Positions 18,781 to 27,002 of a stretch of DNA of 64,000 bases are shown here, in pieces; position 1 is the stretch's first letter, and each line of letters starts with the position of its first letter. The stretch lies in assembly GCF_009687845.1 (NCBI RefSeq), contig NZ_BLAD01000044.1, forward strand, positions 119,806 through 183,805, in the 5' to 3' direction. Position numbers and translations under genes: made by a program. The DNA is from Acrocarpospora corrugata (lineage in GTDB: Bacteria; Actinomycetota; Actinomycetes; Streptosporangiales; Streptosporangiaceae). The notes below the pieces were generated by a model. The model was given only the letters and a program-made list of their open reading frames with translations. It searched no databases and had not been told where the DNA came from.

Positions 18781-18823
18781 GAATCTCCAAGAACCGGTGC
18801 TTTACGTTGTAGATTTATTGCTC
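18781..18823. repeat. 43-base dispersed element, copy 1
   Basis: Begins GAATCTCCAAGAACCGG and ends TTGTAGATTTATTGCTC. It matches 26261-26304 at most positions, with one length difference near the centre. The AT-rich end contrasts with the surroundings. Both copies adjoin transposase remnants, so it is probably the end of one mobile-element family. Confidence 0.6.
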
Positions 18824-18900
18824 GCCGATTTGCCGACCTCGGCCATCGTGCATCTCTGCACCCATCCGCGCTCCCCAAACCGGTAGTATGATCCCCGGGT

Positions 18901-19167
18901 ATGAGCGACGCTAAAAGGCGCATCACCATCACCGTGGACCCGGCAGCAGCCGACTACGCCGAACAGCTCGTCCAGGCGGGCCGCGAACAATCGGTATCCG
19001 CCGCGTTCAATGCGGCTCTTCTGGCCCGCCGCCGCCGCGAGCTCCATGGGCTGGCGATGTTGCGCGAGCGCGCAGCCCTCGCCGACCCGGCCAGAGTCGC
19101 CCGGATACGCGCGCACGTAGACAAACAAGCCCGCGACAGCGGCTTCCAGGTAGCGGCCGGTGAGTGA
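18901..19167 (+). CDS. Antitoxin of a VapBC-like module
   Basis: 88 residues from ATG at 18901. The N-terminus (RRITITVDPAAADYAEQLV) looks like a ribbon-helix-helix-type DNA-binding segment; the rest is charged and helical. The stop overlaps the toxin start by eight bases. TAGTAT at 18884-18889 resembles a -10 box placed so that the transcript would be nearly leaderless. Autoregulation by the pair is expected from the family, not shown. Confidence 0.8.
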   Translation: MSDAKRRITITVDPAAADYAEQLVQAGREQSVSAAFNAALLARRRRELHGLAMLRERAALADPARVARIRAHVDKQARDSGFQVAAGE

Positions 19168-19591
19168 TCACACCCCGACGCCGTACATCCTCGACACCAG
19201 CGTCCTGCAGGAACTGGTCCGCGGAGACGGCGACCTCATCAGCCTCATTCAGGACTTCGACCGGACCGGCCAGCCCATGGTGGCGCCGGTACTGGCCGTA
19301 GCCGGAGCGTTGCTGGCCAACCGAGGCGTCGCCGACGCTGAGGCGCTGCTGGCCGGATTGTCAGCGTTCGGCAGCGTCGTCGTCGCTCCGCTGGATGGCG
19401 TCGATCAGGCAGCTGATCTCATCGACATGATCTCCGCCACCGGACTCGACCCGTGGGATGCGCACGTTGCGGCGATCGCCAACATCTCGGTCTGCCCAAT
19501 CCTCACCATGAACGCCGCCGTTTGGCAGGACTCTTCAGCCGCGCTTGAACACCCGCTCCACACAATCGAAATAGCCGAACCCGACAACTAG
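19160..19591 (+). CDS. PIN-domain toxin (VapC-like)
   Basis: 143 residues from GTG at 19160, overlapping the antitoxin. The first acidic residue is in YILDTSVLQELV and the third in LDPWDAHVAAIA. The position often occupied by a fourth Asp reads ILTMNAAVW, and no clear Glu appears in the second motif, so the active site is divergent for the PIN family. The likely role is an RNase restrained by the upstream antitoxin. The pair lies in a mobile-element-rich stretch. Confidence 0.82.
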   Translation: MSDHTPTPYILDTSVLQELVRGDGDLISLIQDFDRTGQPMVAPVLAVAGALLANRGVADAEALLAGLSAFGSVVVAPLDGVDQAADLIDMISATGLDPWDAHVAAIANISVCPILTMNAAVWQDSSAALEHPLHTIEIAEPDN

Positions 19592-19960
19592 CGGTAGTTC
19601 GGTGCGTTTGGGCGCACTCGGCGACGAGTCCGGCACCCACACCTCAAACCGGGTGTTCTCCTGGTCCCTGTACCGGATCGCGATGGCCGTGCCGTCCGGG
19701 CTGAACGCCAGATTCGGCTTGTATTCGCGGTACGGAACGCCCGTCGTGCCACGGGGACGGCCGGTCGCCGAGCGAACGTTGTCCCACCATGTCCCATAGA
19801 TGGATGCGGCTTCCGCCCTCCGCGTCGTACACGGCGAGCGTCGACCCGTCGGCGCTGAAGTACGCCATCCACACCGAGACGAACCGGCCCTCCACCCGGC
19901 CGAGGCGCGAGCCCGTGACCGAATCCGAGAGCCACCCCCTGGTACGACAAGACCGTGGAC
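19592..19960 (-). pseudogene. WD40-repeat remnant with frameshifts
   Basis: Two minus-strand pieces in different frames carry WD40 hallmarks: VSVWMAYFSADGSTLAVYDA followed by RIHLWD (about 19780-19900), and PNLAFSPDGTAIAIRYRDQ followed by RFEVWV (about 19600-19735). A third piece (LSTVLSYQGVALGFG) is in another frame. At least two frameshifts and a missing start mark this as decayed, probably the C-terminal propeller of a larger protein. Confidence 0.65.
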
Positions 19961-20076
19961 AGATCGGGGCCCCTGGGGACCGGCCGCGTCTTCTCCGGCG
20001 GGGGGATCGACCCGTTTCACCCGGTGCACACACCGCCGGCCGGGTGGGGACCCGGCACCAGCCTAGCTTTCGCAGG

Positions 20077-23000
20077 TCACTGCAGGTCATCCCACGTCCA
20101 GGGAGCGGCGGCGTTGCCGTCGGGTTCCCGCCCGAATCTGAACCGCTCACGGTGATTGCCGATTTCCAGGTACCGGTCGAAGCGGCCGGCGGCGGGAAGC
20201 CGTTGAGCCAGCACGGTGACCTCCTGGCTCATCCCGGCACTCTGCAACGCGTCCAGCAGTCCAACCAGATGTTTCGATTTCCTAAATGTGGTGTGGCTGG
20301 CTGCTCGCTTGGCCAGCACCGTGACCTGTTCGTTCTCCTCGGCCAACCGCAGCGCCTCCAGCAGCCTGGCCGTAGCGCTCGGGTGGCTGATTGGGATGTG
20401 AGTGGCTGCTCGCTTGGCCAGCCCTGTGACCTGTTCGTGCTCACCGAGCTCCCGCAGGACGTCCAGCAGCCGGGCTACGCCGTACGGCTCGAGGTCGGCG
20501 TGGGCGGCGGGGCAACGGGCCAGCAACGCGCCGACCTGCTCGCTCGCCCCGGCATTGCGAAGTGCGTTCAGCAGGGCGGCCGCACCGTACGGGTGGTTGA
20601 GAGGGGCGTGGGCGCCGGGGTCGCGTGCCAATAGCGCGCTGGTCTGCTCGTCCGCCCTGGCCTCCCGTAGCCCGTTCAGCAGCGAAGCCACGGCAGCCGG
20701 ATTGTCGAGGCTGACGTGAGCGACAGCACGTTTGGCCAGCGCGGCAACTTGTTCGCCGGCCTCTGCCTCGCGCAGCGCGACCAGCAGCCTGGCCACGCCC
20801 TGCGGGTCGAGAGCGACGTAAGTGGCGGGGTCTCGGGCCAGCAGCGTATTGACCTGTTCGTCTGCCCCGGCTTCTCGCAGCGCGTCCAGCAGTGTGGCCA
20901 CCGCGCCCGGGTGGTCGAGGGTATGGGCGGCGGCGGCACGCGCGGCCACTGCTGTGACATGTTCGTCCGCCCCGGCCTTTCGCAAAGTGCGCAGCAGTCT
21001 GGCCACGGCGCGTGGGTGGTCGAGGGTGTGGGAGGCGGTGGCGATGCTCGTCGGCAACGTGCGGGAGAGCAGCCGCTCGGCCTTCTCGCTCGCCCCGGCC
21101 TCTTGAAGCGCGACCAGCAGGTCGGCCAGGTCATGAGGGCTGCTGAGGCTTGTGTCGGCGGCGGCGCGTTCAGCCAGTATCGCGACCTGTTCGCCGACCC
21201 CGGTCTGTCGCAGCGCCTTCAGCAACTCGGCCACGGCGTACGGGCTGTGGAAGGTGATGTTCGCGGCAGCACGCGCAGCCAGCGTTGCGACTTGTTCGCC
21301 TGCACCTCCCTCGCGCAGCGCGACCAGCAGATCGGCCACACTGGACGGCTTCTTCAGTGCGACGTGGACGGCGGGGTCGCGGGCCAGCAGCGCGCTCATC
21401 TGCTGCTCCGCCCCGGCCTCCCGTAGCGTGTTCAGCAGCGAAGCCACGGCGGCCGGATTGTCGAGGCTGACATGAGTGACGGCACGCTCAGCCAGTGCCG
21501 TGACCTGTTCGCCTGCCCCTGCCTTTCGCAGCACCTTCAGCAGCTCGGCCACAGCGTACGGATTGTCGCAGACTGCGTGCGTGGCGGCCCATTGAGCGGG
21601 ACGGTGATCGCCAGGATGCACGGCGTGAACGTGGTCGACCAGGGCGGCAGCGTCGGCGGGGTTGCCGTGGGCGGCAGCGTGTTTGTAAAGCTGGGAGGCG
21701 TCGCGGTACAGGCCGCGCCGCCAGGCGGCATACCCGAGGGCTCCCAAGTCGCTGAGGTGGGCGTGGGCGGCGGCCGCGGTCCAGAAGTCGATGGGCTCGA
21801 TCTGCTCGGTGCGCTGGTGGCGGCCGTGCTGGTCGAGGTAGTCGGCCAGCCGGTAGATCGGCCCAGATCCGGCCTGCGATTGAGCAGTGGTGCTGGGGCC
21901 GGTGCGCTGGTTACGGGGAGTACCGGGGACCGCGGTGAGAATGCCGGGGATGCCGTTGCAGGGGGTGGTCACATAGTCCAGGGCGTGTCGCAGCCAGTCC
22001 TGGCCGGTGTGGTCCCATTCGGTGTCGGATAGATAGCCGGGGGCGGCACCGGCCAGCAGCGCCAACGACAGATGTGGTCCGCAGCCGAGTCGCCGGGCGT
22101 CCATGGCCGCGTGAATCACTGCCTTGGTCGCGGGTACGGCATCGCGGTAGCGGTCCATCAGTACAGGCACCCCGGCCAGATACTGGGTGATCTGGCCGTC
22201 CCGGGCATGACCGGCGGCCTCTTTGAGGCGAGGGTCGACCTCGGCCCGCTGGGCCAGCGCGTCCAGGTCAGCTCCGGTGAAGGCGTCCGGCACACGGATC
22301 TTGTGCCCGTCCAACAACTCCCGGGCTTGGGCGTGCGCGTCCGGGCCGGAACGGGTGGTCAAGGTATCCCAGTGATTGAGCCACAGGGTGGCCAGTATCA
22401 GTACCGGCACTCGGTCCGGGTCGCGCAGCAATTCGCGCAGCCCGGCGGCGACGCGTTCGCCCAGGGCGGGGTCGGCGAGGTAGAACTGGGCTTCGTTCAG
22501 CCACACCACCGTGGACGGCCCGATCCGCCCCAGTTCGGCGAGCGTGGCGTCGGCGCGGGTCGGGTCGATCGGATGCCATAACCGCCACCCGGGGAATCGC
22601 TCGCGAAGCGGCCGTAGCGCCTGCCAGCAGGCGCGGGTCTTGCCGGTGGAGGAGCCCCCGACCAGCACCGCGATCTGGCTGGTCCCGGCTGCGGCCTGCG
22701 CGACCACCTCACCCAGCACCCGGTCATGTGCGCGCTCGACGTAGGCGGGCAGTGCTGGCAGCCCAGCGGTGGGGGAGTCGATGGCGCGGTGCACCTCCAG
22801 GGCGAACGGGTCGCGCACCTCGCCCAGCGGCCGGCCCGGTCGTGACCGCTCCAGCGCTGCCCGGCCCTGCTCTGCCTGCACCGCCGTGCGCGTCCCCTCC
22901 GCCAAACGGCCGGCCTCAGCCATATAGGCGGCACGCCATCGCCCCGCTTCCAGCAGCGCGGCCTCGCCGCCGTGCATCGGCCCGGCATGTTCCGCCTGTC

Positions 23001-23217
23001 CCCGCACCGCGCTCAGCAACGCCAGCACCGGATCGATCCGCTGCGGGAACCGGTCCCCGCGTAGCCACTTCCCGACCGTGGTCGGGCTGACCTGCGCAAT
23101 CTTGGCCAGGGTACGGTCGGACGGCTGCCCGCCCAAGCGGTTGGCGCGGAAGTCGGCCAGCGCGGCGATCAGCGCGGCGAAGTCGGCTTCCCCCTCCCCG
23201 GCCGCAGAGCTCGCCAT
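20077..23217 (-). CDS. HTH-P-loop NTPase with about 13 helical repeats
   Basis: 1046 residues from ATG at 23217; AGGAAGG upstream rejects the earlier start at 23238. Residues 35-58 form a helix-turn-helix (RTLAKIAQVSPTTVGKWLRG). Walker A is GGSSTGKT (187-194). The Walker B-like strand reads TVVWLNEAQFYL, with Asn where Asp is usual. After a middle domain with CNGIPGIL, about 13 repeats of roughly 35 residues follow, each of the form NPYAVAELLKVLRKAGAGEQ, making an alpha solenoid. The protein ends GREPDGNAAAPWTWDDLQ. The plan resembles signal-transduction NTPases with a sensor repeat region, but the function is unknown. A truncated paralog lies at 53128-54426. Confidence 0.85.
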   Translation of the reverse strand: MASSAAGEGEADFAALIAALADFRANRLGGQPSDRTLAKIAQVSPTTVGKWLRGDRFPQRIDPVLALLSAVRGQAEHAGPMHGGEAALLEAGRWRAAYMAEAGRLAEGTRTAVQAEQGRAALERSRPGRPLGEVRDPFALEVHRAIDSPTAGLPALPAYVERAHDRVLGEVVAQAAAGTSQIAVLVGGSSTGKTRACWQALRPLRERFPGWRLWHPIDPTRADATLAELGRIGPSTVVWLNEAQFYLADPALGERVAAGLRELLRDPDRVPVLILATLWLNHWDTLTTRSGPDAHAQARELLDGHKIRVPDAFTGADLDALAQRAEVDPRLKEAAGHARDGQITQYLAGVPVLMDRYRDAVPATKAVIHAAMDARRLGCGPHLSLALLAGAAPGYLSDTEWDHTGQDWLRHALDYVTTPCNGIPGILTAVPGTPRNQRTGPSTTAQSQAGSGPIYRLADYLDQHGRHQRTEQIEPIDFWTAAAAHAHLSDLGALGYAAWRRGLYRDASQLYKHAAAHGNPADAAALVDHVHAVHPGDHRPAQWAATHAVCDNPYAVAELLKVLRKAGAGEQVTALAERAVTHVSLDNPAAVASLLNTLREAGAEQQMSALLARDPAVHVALKKPSSVADLLVALREGGAGEQVATLAARAAANITFHSPYAVAELLKALRQTGVGEQVAILAERAAADTSLSSPHDLADLLVALQEAGASEKAERLLSRTLPTSIATASHTLDHPRAVARLLRTLRKAGADEHVTAVAARAAAAHTLDHPGAVATLLDALREAGADEQVNTLLARDPATYVALDPQGVARLLVALREAEAGEQVAALAKRAVAHVSLDNPAAVASLLNGLREARADEQTSALLARDPGAHAPLNHPYGAAALLNALRNAGASEQVGALLARCPAAHADLEPYGVARLLDVLRELGEHEQVTGLAKRAATHIPISHPSATARLLEALRLAEENEQVTVLAKRAASHTTFRKSKHLVGLLDALQSAGMSQEVTVLAQRLPAAGRFDRYLEIGNHRERFRFGREPDGNAAAPWTWDDLQ
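20661..20730. repeat. Near-identical 70-base repeat inside the NTPase gene, copy 1
   Basis: About 64 of 70 bases match 21417-21486. Both encode the junction between two helical repeats (HVSLDNPAAVASLLN). Identity this high at DNA level, against more diverged neighbours, points to recent duplication or gene conversion within the solenoid. Confidence 0.75.
21417..21486. repeat. Near-identical 70-base repeat inside the NTPase gene, copy 2
   Basis: Partner of 20661-20730 in the same orientation, about 756 bases apart, which equals a whole number of codons and about seven helical repeats. Confidence 0.75.
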
Positions 23218-23458
23218 CACCGGCACCTTCCTGATCATCCGTCAAGGGACCAGGCAGAGGTGGGTGTCCAGCCCGCCCCGGGACATCCGGCCTGGACACA
23301 ACCTCTGCCTGACTCGCACCCTAGGCCGCCCGCCTGCACCCGCAACCCCGATCTGTGCAATCTGGGATCGCACTCCTGCGGGACGGCCTTCTGGACGGCC
23401 AGCCTCGGCCTCATCCACCGGCCCTGTCGGGCACGCGACCTCACTGGAGAGCCCCGAG

Positions 23459-23641
23459 ATGACCCTGACCGAGATCCTGCTTCTGCTGCTGGCCCTTTCC
23501 GTCGCGCTCAACATCGCGATCATCGCCGGCCTGATCGCCCGCACCACCGGATTGAGCACCGCCCAGGCGATCCTCACCGGCGCGGGCGCGGCCGCAACCA
23601 GCCTCGCCCTCTACTTCGCCGCCGTAGCCGCCTACCAGTGA
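23459..23641 (+). CDS. Small two-helix membrane protein
   Basis: 60 residues from ATG at 23459, with GGAGA eight bases upstream. The first helix is LLLLLALSVALNIAIIAGLI, the second ATSLALYFAAVAAY, with a short polar turn between. It is divergent from the NTPase gene, about 240 bases away. Similar small hydrophobic proteins occur in other actinobacteria, function unknown. Confidence 0.65.
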   Translation: MTLTEILLLLLALSVALNIAIIAGLIARTTGLSTAQAILTGAGAAATSLALYFAAVAAYQ

Positions 23642-23860
23642 TCCGGGCCACACCTCGCAAGAAACAGACCGCTGGTCGAAGTCGGCCCATAACGGATGAT
23701 CTTGTGAAACACCCGACAAGCGACGTTCCCGCTTGGGAGAGCCTGACGCGGCAGCATCCGCCCCGCCAGCTTGATGTACCCGCTTCACCGCTCCCCGGTT
23801 TCGCCTTCCGCGAGCCCTGTCGCGGGTGATGCGAGCAGGCCGTTCCCAGCTCCGCCCTAG

Positions 23861-23884
23861 ATATGAGACCAAATGGTCTCATAT
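23861..23884. promoter_or_regulatory. ArsR operator overlapping the regulator's start codon
   Basis: Two perfect 11-base arms, ATATGAGACCA (23861-23871) and TGGTCTCATAT (23874-23884), flank two bases. The ATG at 23873 lies inside, so a bound ArsR dimer would block its own transcription start. Autoregulation is inferred from position and symmetry. Confidence 0.8.
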
Positions 23885-24208
23885 GCTGTTGTCGTGGACG
23901 ACGACCGGGTCTTCAAGGCGCTGGCGGACCCGACTCGGCGGCTGTTGCTGGACCGGCTGTTCGAGCGGGATGGGCGCACGCTGACCGAGTTGGAGTCCGA
24001 GCTGGAGATGAGCCGGTTCGGGGTGGCCAAACACCTGCGTGTGCTGGAGAAGGCCGCGCTGGTGGTCACCCGCCGGTCGGGCCGGGAGAAACTGCACTTT
24101 CTCAACCCGGTGCCGATCCGGCTCATCCACGACCGCTGGATCGACAAGTACAGGGAAGGGCCGGCCGCGCTGCTGGCCGACCTGAAGAACGAACTGGAGG
24201 CGGAGTGA
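23873..24208 (+). CDS. ArsR-family regulator
   Basis: 111 residues from ATG at 23873. GTG at 23894 (VDDDRVFKALADPTRR) is an alternative that clears the operator; neither has a ribosome-binding site, suggesting a leaderless transcript. The winged helix includes LTELESELEMSRFGVAKHLR. The C-terminus FLNPVPIRLIHDRWIDKY is typical of ArsR proteins paired with SRPBCC proteins. No Cys metal site is present. Stop and next start overlap (TGATG), so it is coupled to the SRPBCC gene. Confidence 0.92.
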   Translation: MVSYAVVVDDDRVFKALADPTRRLLLDRLFERDGRTLTELESELEMSRFGVAKHLRVLEKAALVVTRRSGREKLHFLNPVPIRLIHDRWIDKYREGPAALLADLKNELEAE

Positions 24209-24648
24209 TGACCACGACGACATCGGCCACGCAGATCTACCGGGTGTTCATCAAGGCCAGCCCGGAACGGATCTGGCAGGCGATCACCACCCCTGAGGCG
24301 ACCGAACGCTACTTCCACCGCGCCCGCATCACCAACACCCGCGACGGGCACATCGCCCGCGGACCCGACGGCTCGAACTGGGGCGACGGCGCGGTCACCG
24401 TGTTCGATCCGCCGCGGCGGCTGGTACACGAGTGGCGTTCGCTCTACGACCCTGACCTGGCCGAGGAGAAGACCAGCCGGGTCACCTGGGAAATCGAGCC
24501 GCAGGACGGCGGCTACTGCAAGCTGACGCTGACCCACGACCAGCTCGACGACTCCCCCAAGACTGCGGAGAGCGTCTTCGGCGACGGCTGGATGTTCGTA
24601 CTCAGCGGCCTGAAGACCCTCCTGGAGACCGGCGAGCCGCTGTCGTGA
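24208..24648 (+). CDS. SRPBCC/AHSA1-like protein
   Basis: 146 residues from ATG at 24208. The START-like fold is marked by IYRVFIKASPERIWQAIT at the front and SVFGDGWMFVLSGLKTLLE at the end. These proteins bind hydrophobic ligands or act with Hsp90-like partners. It is co-transcribed with the ArsR gene, a very common actinobacterial pair; the signal is unknown. Confidence 0.92.
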   Translation: MTTTTSATQIYRVFIKASPERIWQAITTPEATERYFHRARITNTRDGHIARGPDGSNWGDGAVTVFDPPRRLVHEWRSLYDPDLAEEKTSRVTWEIEPQDGGYCKLTLTHDQLDDSPKTAESVFGDGWMFVLSGLKTLLETGEPLS

Positions 24649-24795
24649 CGCACGGCTACGTACTCTCCGGTAGTTGACCGTTGGCCCGCGAGTCCATGCC
24701 TTACGCCTCACTGACGCATGGATGATTCTGGCTTCTCCGTGCCGGACCGCAGGCCCGGGCCAGGACTCGCCCGCAGCTCCGCATACCATGACCGC

Positions 24796-25749
24796 ATGAA
24801 GATCGTCGTTCTGGACGACTATCAGCGGGTGGCCCGCGACCTGGGCTTCGACTCCCTGCCCGGGGAGGTCGAGGTGCTGCACGAGCACCTCGCCGGCCTC
24901 GACGAGCTGGCGGCCGCGCTGCGCGGGGCGCAGGTCGTGGTCGCGATGCGCGAGCGGACGCCGTTCCGGGCCGAGACCTTCGACCGGCTGCCGGATCTGC
25001 GCCTGCTGGTGACCACGGGCATGGTCAACGCGGCCATCGACCTGGCGGCGGCCGCGGCCCACGGCGTCACGGTCGTCGGCACGACCATGTCCGGCTCGGC
25101 CAAGAGCTCCAGCACCGCCGAGCTGACCTGGGCGCTGATCCTGGCCTGCCGGCGGCACGTGGTGAGCGAGGACCGGGCGCTGCGCGAGGGCCGCTGGCAG
25201 ACCACCGTCGGCACCGGCCTGGCCGGCAGCACGCTGGGCGTGCTCGGGCTGGGCCGGCTGGGCACGCAGGTGGCGCGGATCGGCCAGGCCTTCGACATGC
25301 GGGTGATCGCCTGGAGCCACAACCTGACCCCCGAGCGGGCGGCCGAGGCCGGCGTGACCTGGGTGCCCAAGGGCGAACTGCTCGCCGCGAGCGACGTCCT
25401 CACCGTCCACCTCAAGCTCAGCGACCGGACAACCGGGCTGATCGGCGCGGCCGAACTGGCCGCCATGAAACCCACCGCGATCCTGGTCAATACCTCGCGC
25501 GGGCCGATCGTGGAGGAGAACGCGCTGGTCACCGCGCTGACCACCGGCACGATCGCCGGGGCCGGGCTGGACGTCTACGACACCGAGCCGCTGCCCGCCG
25601 GCAACCCGCTGCGGGGCGCGCCCAACACCGTGCTGCTGCCCCACCTCGGGTACGTCACCGAGGCCGGGTACCGCACGATGTACCAGCAGGTCGTCGAGGA
25701 CATCGCGGCCTGGCGGGCCGGGTCCCCGATACGGGTCCTGACTGCCTGA
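24796..25749 (+). CDS. D-isomer-specific 2-hydroxyacid dehydrogenase
   Basis: 317 residues from ATG at 24796. The NAD motif is LGVLGLGRLG. Catalytic Arg is in VNTSRGPIV, Glu in GLDVYDTEPLP and His in LLPHLGYVT. Length is normal. Substrate may be a 2-hydroxyacid such as glyoxylate/hydroxypyruvate or phosphoglycerate, but residues do not settle it. No operon partner is adjacent. Confidence 0.92.
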   Translation: MKIVVLDDYQRVARDLGFDSLPGEVEVLHEHLAGLDELAAALRGAQVVVAMRERTPFRAETFDRLPDLRLLVTTGMVNAAIDLAAAAAHGVTVVGTTMSGSAKSSSTAELTWALILACRRHVVSEDRALREGRWQTTVGTGLAGSTLGVLGLGRLGTQVARIGQAFDMRVIAWSHNLTPERAAEAGVTWVPKGELLAASDVLTVHLKLSDRTTGLIGAAELAAMKPTAILVNTSRGPIVEENALVTALTTGTIAGAGLDVYDTEPLPAGNPLRGAPNTVLLPHLGYVTEAGYRTMYQQVVEDIAAWRAGSPIRVLTA

Positions 25750-25969
25750 ACGCGCGGCCGGCATCGGAGAGGGGTGCGTCAACGTCCTGATCCTGCCGAT
25801 GGCGATCGCCAACCGAACCGGCGTCGACCTCTAGGAAGCGTTCCGGACGAAGGAAGATCAAAACACAGGTGCACTGGGTGTAACCCGCCCCGGGCCACAG
25901 CCGGGCGGGAGACGCTCTACCTGGTTGATTGAAGGTCGAGCAGCGGCTCCCCCGATTGTTTGAGCGCTG

Positions 25970-26146
25970 TCACGGCTGGGGGACGACCTCTTCGGACCGC
26001 ACGTTGGCGGCCGTCGTCGAACAGTCGCCGCGGCAATACCCATGGGAGACGATCAACCGGCCTCTCGACGGAGTGCAGGCCTCGGCCGGCGCGGGAGTGC
26101 GCACGCCACGGCATGTCGCACACTGAATGGGCTGTCCTTCAAGCAT
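25970..26146 (-). CDS. Small Cys-rich protein, possible zinc binder
   Basis: 58 residues from ATG at 26146, with GGAAAGAG eight bases upstream. Cys are arranged as QCATC near the front, then EAC and YCRGDC further on, suggesting a small zinc ribbon. Starts MLEGQPIQCATCRGV. The 220 bases between 25750 and the end of this ORF hold no other recognised gene. It may instead be a decayed fragment. Confidence 0.4.
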   Translation of the reverse strand: MLEGQPIQCATCRGVRTPAPAEACTPSRGRLIVSHGYCRGDCSTTAANVRSEEVVPQP

Positions 26147-26260
26147 GATGCTCTTTCCGACGTTTCGGAACAGGCCCAGTCGGTGCGGAGGGCCTGACGG
26201 CGTGCGTACATTGTCCTGATAGCACCGTACGTGGCTTCCCCCGGGGTGGCGCGTAAAACG

Positions 26261-26304
26261 GAATCTCCACGAGCCGAGGGCTTTACATTGTAGATTTATT
26301 GCCC
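26261..26304. repeat. 44-base dispersed element, copy 2
   Basis: Begins GAATCTCCACGAGCCGAGGG and ends TTGTAGATTTATTGCCC; it matches 18781-18823. It lies about 100 bases before an IS701-like transposase remnant. Confidence 0.6.
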
Positions 26305-26401
26305 AGCCGCTAGGCACCGGCCAGGTCGGTTTCGCTGCTGATCGGAGCCGAACTGTCTCTGCCGCGGTCCTGGCGGGCCGGTCCTCTCCTGCAGGTCGGC
26401 G

Positions 26402-26571
26402 ATCCCTGGCGAGACGAAGTTCGCCACCAACGCCGTCCAGGTGCAGACGATACTGGACCACGCGCTGGAGGCTGGTCCGCGTCGGCTGGGTGACCGCTGA
26501 CGAGGATCACGGCTTCCGTCACCACCTGAAGCACCGCCAGGTCGGATACGCGCCACCGCTGCTGCGCTGAC
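26402..26571 (+). pseudogene. IS701-like transposase remnant with frameshift
   Basis: One frame reads GETKFATNAVQVQTILDHAL and EAG; after a shift at about 26475 the next reads VGWVTADEDHGFRHHLKHRQ and ends in a stop. The order K...ALEAG, WVTADE.HG, R..L..R.VGY is that of the IS701 DDE core. Both ends are missing. Confidence 0.5.
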
Positions 26572-26628
26572 CGTTCGGCCCGGAGCTGTCTCTTCGATGC
26601 TGAAGGGCAAGCACTTACAGCTTAAGAG

Positions 26629-27002
26629 CTACGCCCCATAGACGTCGATGTGCTGCGCTGTGCTGACCTCGGACTCCGCCAGCCGCCAGTACGTGATCGG
26701 GACCAACCCGGGTTCGATCATCTCCAAACCGTCGAAGCATTGGCCGAGTTGCTCGAGATTGCGCAAGTAATAAGGGATGGCTCCGGTCTGGGTGAGCCTC
26801 TCGCTGCCTTCTTTGACGGCCGTGCCTGTGTCGGTGCCGTCCCACAAGACCAGGTAGCTGCCGGATGGTACGGCGTCCATCACGCGGGTCACGATCGCCC
26901 GTACCTCGTCGAGTCGCTCCACGTAGCCGAGGATGCCCATGAACATGACGGCGATCGGCTTGGCGTTGTTCCTCAGCCTCTCCTGGTCCTCGAACGGCGA
27001 CC
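26629..27002 (-). pseudogene. C-terminal fragment of a DUF574-type SAM methyltransferase
   Basis: The frame begins at about 27002 (SPFEDQERLRNNAKPIAVMF), just after an in-frame stop, and ends at 26629 with IDVYGA. It carries MGILGYVERLDEVRAIV, SGSYLVLWDGTDTG and GLEMIEPGLVPITYWR, the last third of S-adenosyl methyltransferase family 19 proteins. The SAM-binding part is gone, replaced by an unrelated membrane-protein remnant. Confidence 0.75.

Noticed and set aside
20077-23217. Repeat spacing as a possible CRISPR-like array
   Set aside because: The periodicity is about 105 bases, is codon-based and falls in one long coding frame of helical repeats.
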